The translations under genes were made by a program, and so were the position numbers. From Verrucomicrobiota bacterium (GTDB taxonomy: Bacteria > Verrucomicrobiota > Verrucomicrobiae > Chthoniobacterales > UBA10450), in assembly GCA_003219495.1 (NCBI GenBank), contig QHOZ01000136.1:1-7374 (forward strand): 7,374 nt of DNA, in the 5' to 3' direction. This document shows positions 5,853-7,374 of this stretch, piece after piece (position 1 is the stretch's first letter; the number at the start of each line of letters is the position of its first letter). The notes under the pieces were generated by a model that did no database searches, was not told the origin of the DNA, and saw only the letters and a list, made by a program, of their open reading frames with translations.

Positions 5853-7304
5853 ATGATCGCCTGGACGATTTACATCACGTTTGCCGGGGCGCTCGTCGTT
5901 TTATTTTTACCGCGGGCGTTCGCCAAATGGATCGCGCTCGTTAGTTCATTCGTTGGCCTCGTAATCGCCGGCGCGACATTCTTTTGCGACGATGTCGATC
6001 TTGCGCATTTCACGACGATCGTCCGCGTGCCGTGGGTCCCGGCGCTCGGAATCAATTATCATCTCGCGCTGGACGGAATCAGTCTGACCCTCGCCTTGGT
6101 CACCGGCATCGTGGCGGTGAGCGCGGTTCTATTTTCCTGGGACGTTGAAGATCGCGCGAAGGAATTTTTCTTTTGGCTGCTCCTCGTCGTCGGAGGCTGT
6201 TACGGCGTTTTCCTAAGCGCCGATCTCTTTCTCCTCTTTGTTTTCTACGAGCTGGTGATCATTCCGAAATATTTCCTGATCGCGATCTTCGGTTCGACGA
6301 ACAAGGAATACGGCGCGATGAAGCTCACGCTCTATTCATTTTTCGGTGGCGCGCTGGTTTTTCTGGGAATCATTGTCGTCTACGTCGTTGGCGGCTCGCT
6401 GGATCTGAATCAGCTCGCGCAATTCAAGTTCCCCGTCCCGCTGCAAACATGGGCGTTTCCGGTTTTATTTCTCGGCTTTGCCGTGCTCGCGGGCGTTTGG
6501 CCGTTGCACACCTGGGCGCCCACTGGTCACGTCGCCGCGCCTACCGCCGGTTCGATGCTGCTCGCAGGTATCGTGATGAAACTCGGCGCGTATGCCGCGT
6601 TGCGCGTCGCGATTCTTCTTTTCCCGATTGGTTTCTTAATCTGGCGACCATGGATGGTTGTGCTCGCGGTCATCGGAATCATCTACGCCGCGGCAGTCGC
6701 ATTGCGGCAGCGCGATCTCAAATTCGTCATCGGTTACTCGAGCGTGAGCCACATGGGCTTCGTGCTACTCGGATTCTCGAGCTTTACAGTCTGGGGCATT
6801 TCCGGATCGATCCTGCAAATGTTTTCCCACGGCGTGATCGGCGCCCTGCTTTTCGCCGTCGCCGGCCGGATGATCTATCGCCGCACGCATACGCGCGAGC
6901 TCGATGCGCTCGCCGGAATGAATCTCGCGCGCGCGTTGCCATTCGCCGCTTTCACATTTGTCATCGCGGCGGCTGCGTCGATGGGAATTCCCGGCTTCAG
7001 TGGATTTGCCGCGGAGGTCACAATTTTGATCGGCACATGGCGATACTACCCGGTGGCGGTTTGGATCACCGGCATCGGAATGGTGCTGGTCGCGGCGTTC
7101 ACGCTGCGCGCATTGAAGCGCGCGTTCTTCGATGTCGATCTTGCACCGGCGGCGACTGAGCCTGCGCAATTGGGCCCGATTACGCTTCCGGAAAAACTCG
7201 GCGCCAGTTTGTTAATGATCGCCACGCTCGCGGTCGGTATTTACCCGCGACTATTACTCGATCGCATCCAGCCGGCGGTTGAAGCAATGCGCATTTTCAA
7301 ATGA
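5853..7304 (+). CDS. nuoM: NADH-quinone oxidoreductase subunit M, second divergent copy
   Basis: This 483-residue protein is a second ND4/NuoM-family antiporter-like subunit. LALDGISLTL (71-80), E133 in FYELVIIPKYFLI (TM5), K243 in GIVMKLGAY (TM8), RDLKFVIGYSSVSHMGF (287-303, with H300), H326 in FSHGVIGALLF, and E388 in GIPGFSGFAAEVTILIG (TM12) all match the family. The TM7 region is different: FLGFAVLAGVWPLHTWAPTGH aligns without gaps to FLGLAVKVPLFPFHTWLPDAY of the preceding copy, placing L212 where the critical TM7 lysine should be. It is clearly not a recent duplicate of the first NuoM, being different in most loops and at both ends. Its ATG follows the previous stop by 3 bases and its stop overlaps the nuoN start as ATGA, so it sits inside the operon and is very likely a structural subunit. 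Confidence 0.94.
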   Translation: MIAWTIYITFAGALVVLFLPRAFAKWIALVSSFVGLVIAGATFFCDDVDLAHFTTIVRVPWVPALGINYHLALDGISLTLALVTGIVAVSAVLFSWDVEDRAKEFFFWLLLVVGGCYGVFLSADLFLLFVFYELVIIPKYFLIAIFGSTNKEYGAMKLTLYSFFGGALVFLGIIVVYVVGGSLDLNQLAQFKFPVPLQTWAFPVLFLGFAVLAGVWPLHTWAPTGHVAAPTAGSMLLAGIVMKLGAYAALRVAILLFPIGFLIWRPWMVVLAVIGIIYAAAVALRQRDLKFVIGYSSVSHMGFVLLGFSSFTVWGISGSILQMFSHGVIGALLFAVAGRMIYRRTHTRELDALAGMNLARALPFAAFTFVIAAAASMGIPGFSGFAAEVTILIGTWRYYPVAVWITGIGMVLVAAFTLRALKRAFFDVDLAPAATEPAQLGPITLPEKLGASLLMIATLAVGIYPRLLLDRIQPAVEAMRIFK

Positions 7305-7374
7305 GATATTTCGAACTACTTCGATTCGCTGCGCCGGAAACGATCATCGTTGTCGCGGCGCTCGCAGTCCTCAC
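7301..7374 (+). CDS. nuoN: NADH-quinone oxidoreductase subunit N, N-terminal fragment (runs off right edge)
   Basis: An ATG overlaps the stop of the second nuoM as ATGA and opens a frame to the window edge. It encodes 24 full codons, starting MRYFELLRFAAPETIIVVAA. NuoN proteins typically begin with a short polar stretch, a (L/A)PE motif and then the first membrane helix, and APETIIVVAALAVL fits. NuoN is the antiporter-like subunit nearest NuoK, and the usual gene order ends L-M-N. The proton-path residues lie outside the window, so the call rests on position, the overlap and the N-terminal pattern. Confidence 0.82.
   Translation, partial: MRYFELLRFAAPETIIVVAALAVL

Noticed and set aside
5853..7304. 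Second NuoM as a cation/proton antiporter (Mrp) or hydrogenase-4/formate hydrogenlyase subunit
   Set aside because: It lies between nuoM and nuoN with tight junctions, and its motifs (FYELVIIPKYFLI, HVAAPTAGSMLLAG, GFSGFAAE) are of NuoM/ND4 style. No mrp or hyf genes are nearby.

Overview
The window is a membrane-arm gene cluster for respiratory complex I (NADH-quinone oxidoreductase, proton-pumping type 1). It comes from a moderately GC-rich bacterium. I cannot place the taxon from the sequence alone. The style (divergently split nuo genes, few Shine-Dalgarno sites, abundant GCG/CGC codons) would fit a Gram-negative soil lineage such as Verrucomicrobiota or Acidobacteriota, but that is a guess.

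Layout: on the minus strand at the left edge lie nuoA (complete) and the first 26 codons of nuoB, which runs off the window; they overlap by one base. A 53-bp divergent spacer carrying a 7-bp inverted repeat separates nuoA from the plus-strand series nuoH, nuoJ, nuoK, nuoL, nuoM (copy 1), nuoM (copy 2) and the start of nuoN, which runs off the right edge. Each plus-strand junction is an ATGA overlap, a 13-base overlap or a 3-base gap, so this is almost certainly one tightly coupled transcript. No RNA genes, mobile elements, CRISPR arrays or terminators were seen, and there is no non-coding stretch above 53 bp.

How the genes work together: NuoB (Fe-S cluster N2 subunit) and NuoA/H/J/K form the quinone-site junction and the first proton-channel segments. 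The antiporter-like subunits NuoN, NuoM and NuoL carry the other proton pathways. Here there are two different NuoM-type subunits in a row. The lateral amphipathic helix of NuoL is about 26 residues longer than in canonical NuoL, roughly the helix length needed to span one more antiporter-like subunit. Together these are the hallmarks of the '2M' type of complex I, proposed to have a fourth pumping subunit and possibly to translocate a fifth proton per cycle. A complication is that the second NuoM has Leu in place of the key TM7 lysine, so its pumping role is open. The C-terminus of NuoH also lacks the usual PRxRxDQLM stretch. nuoI is not in its usual place between nuoH and nuoJ.
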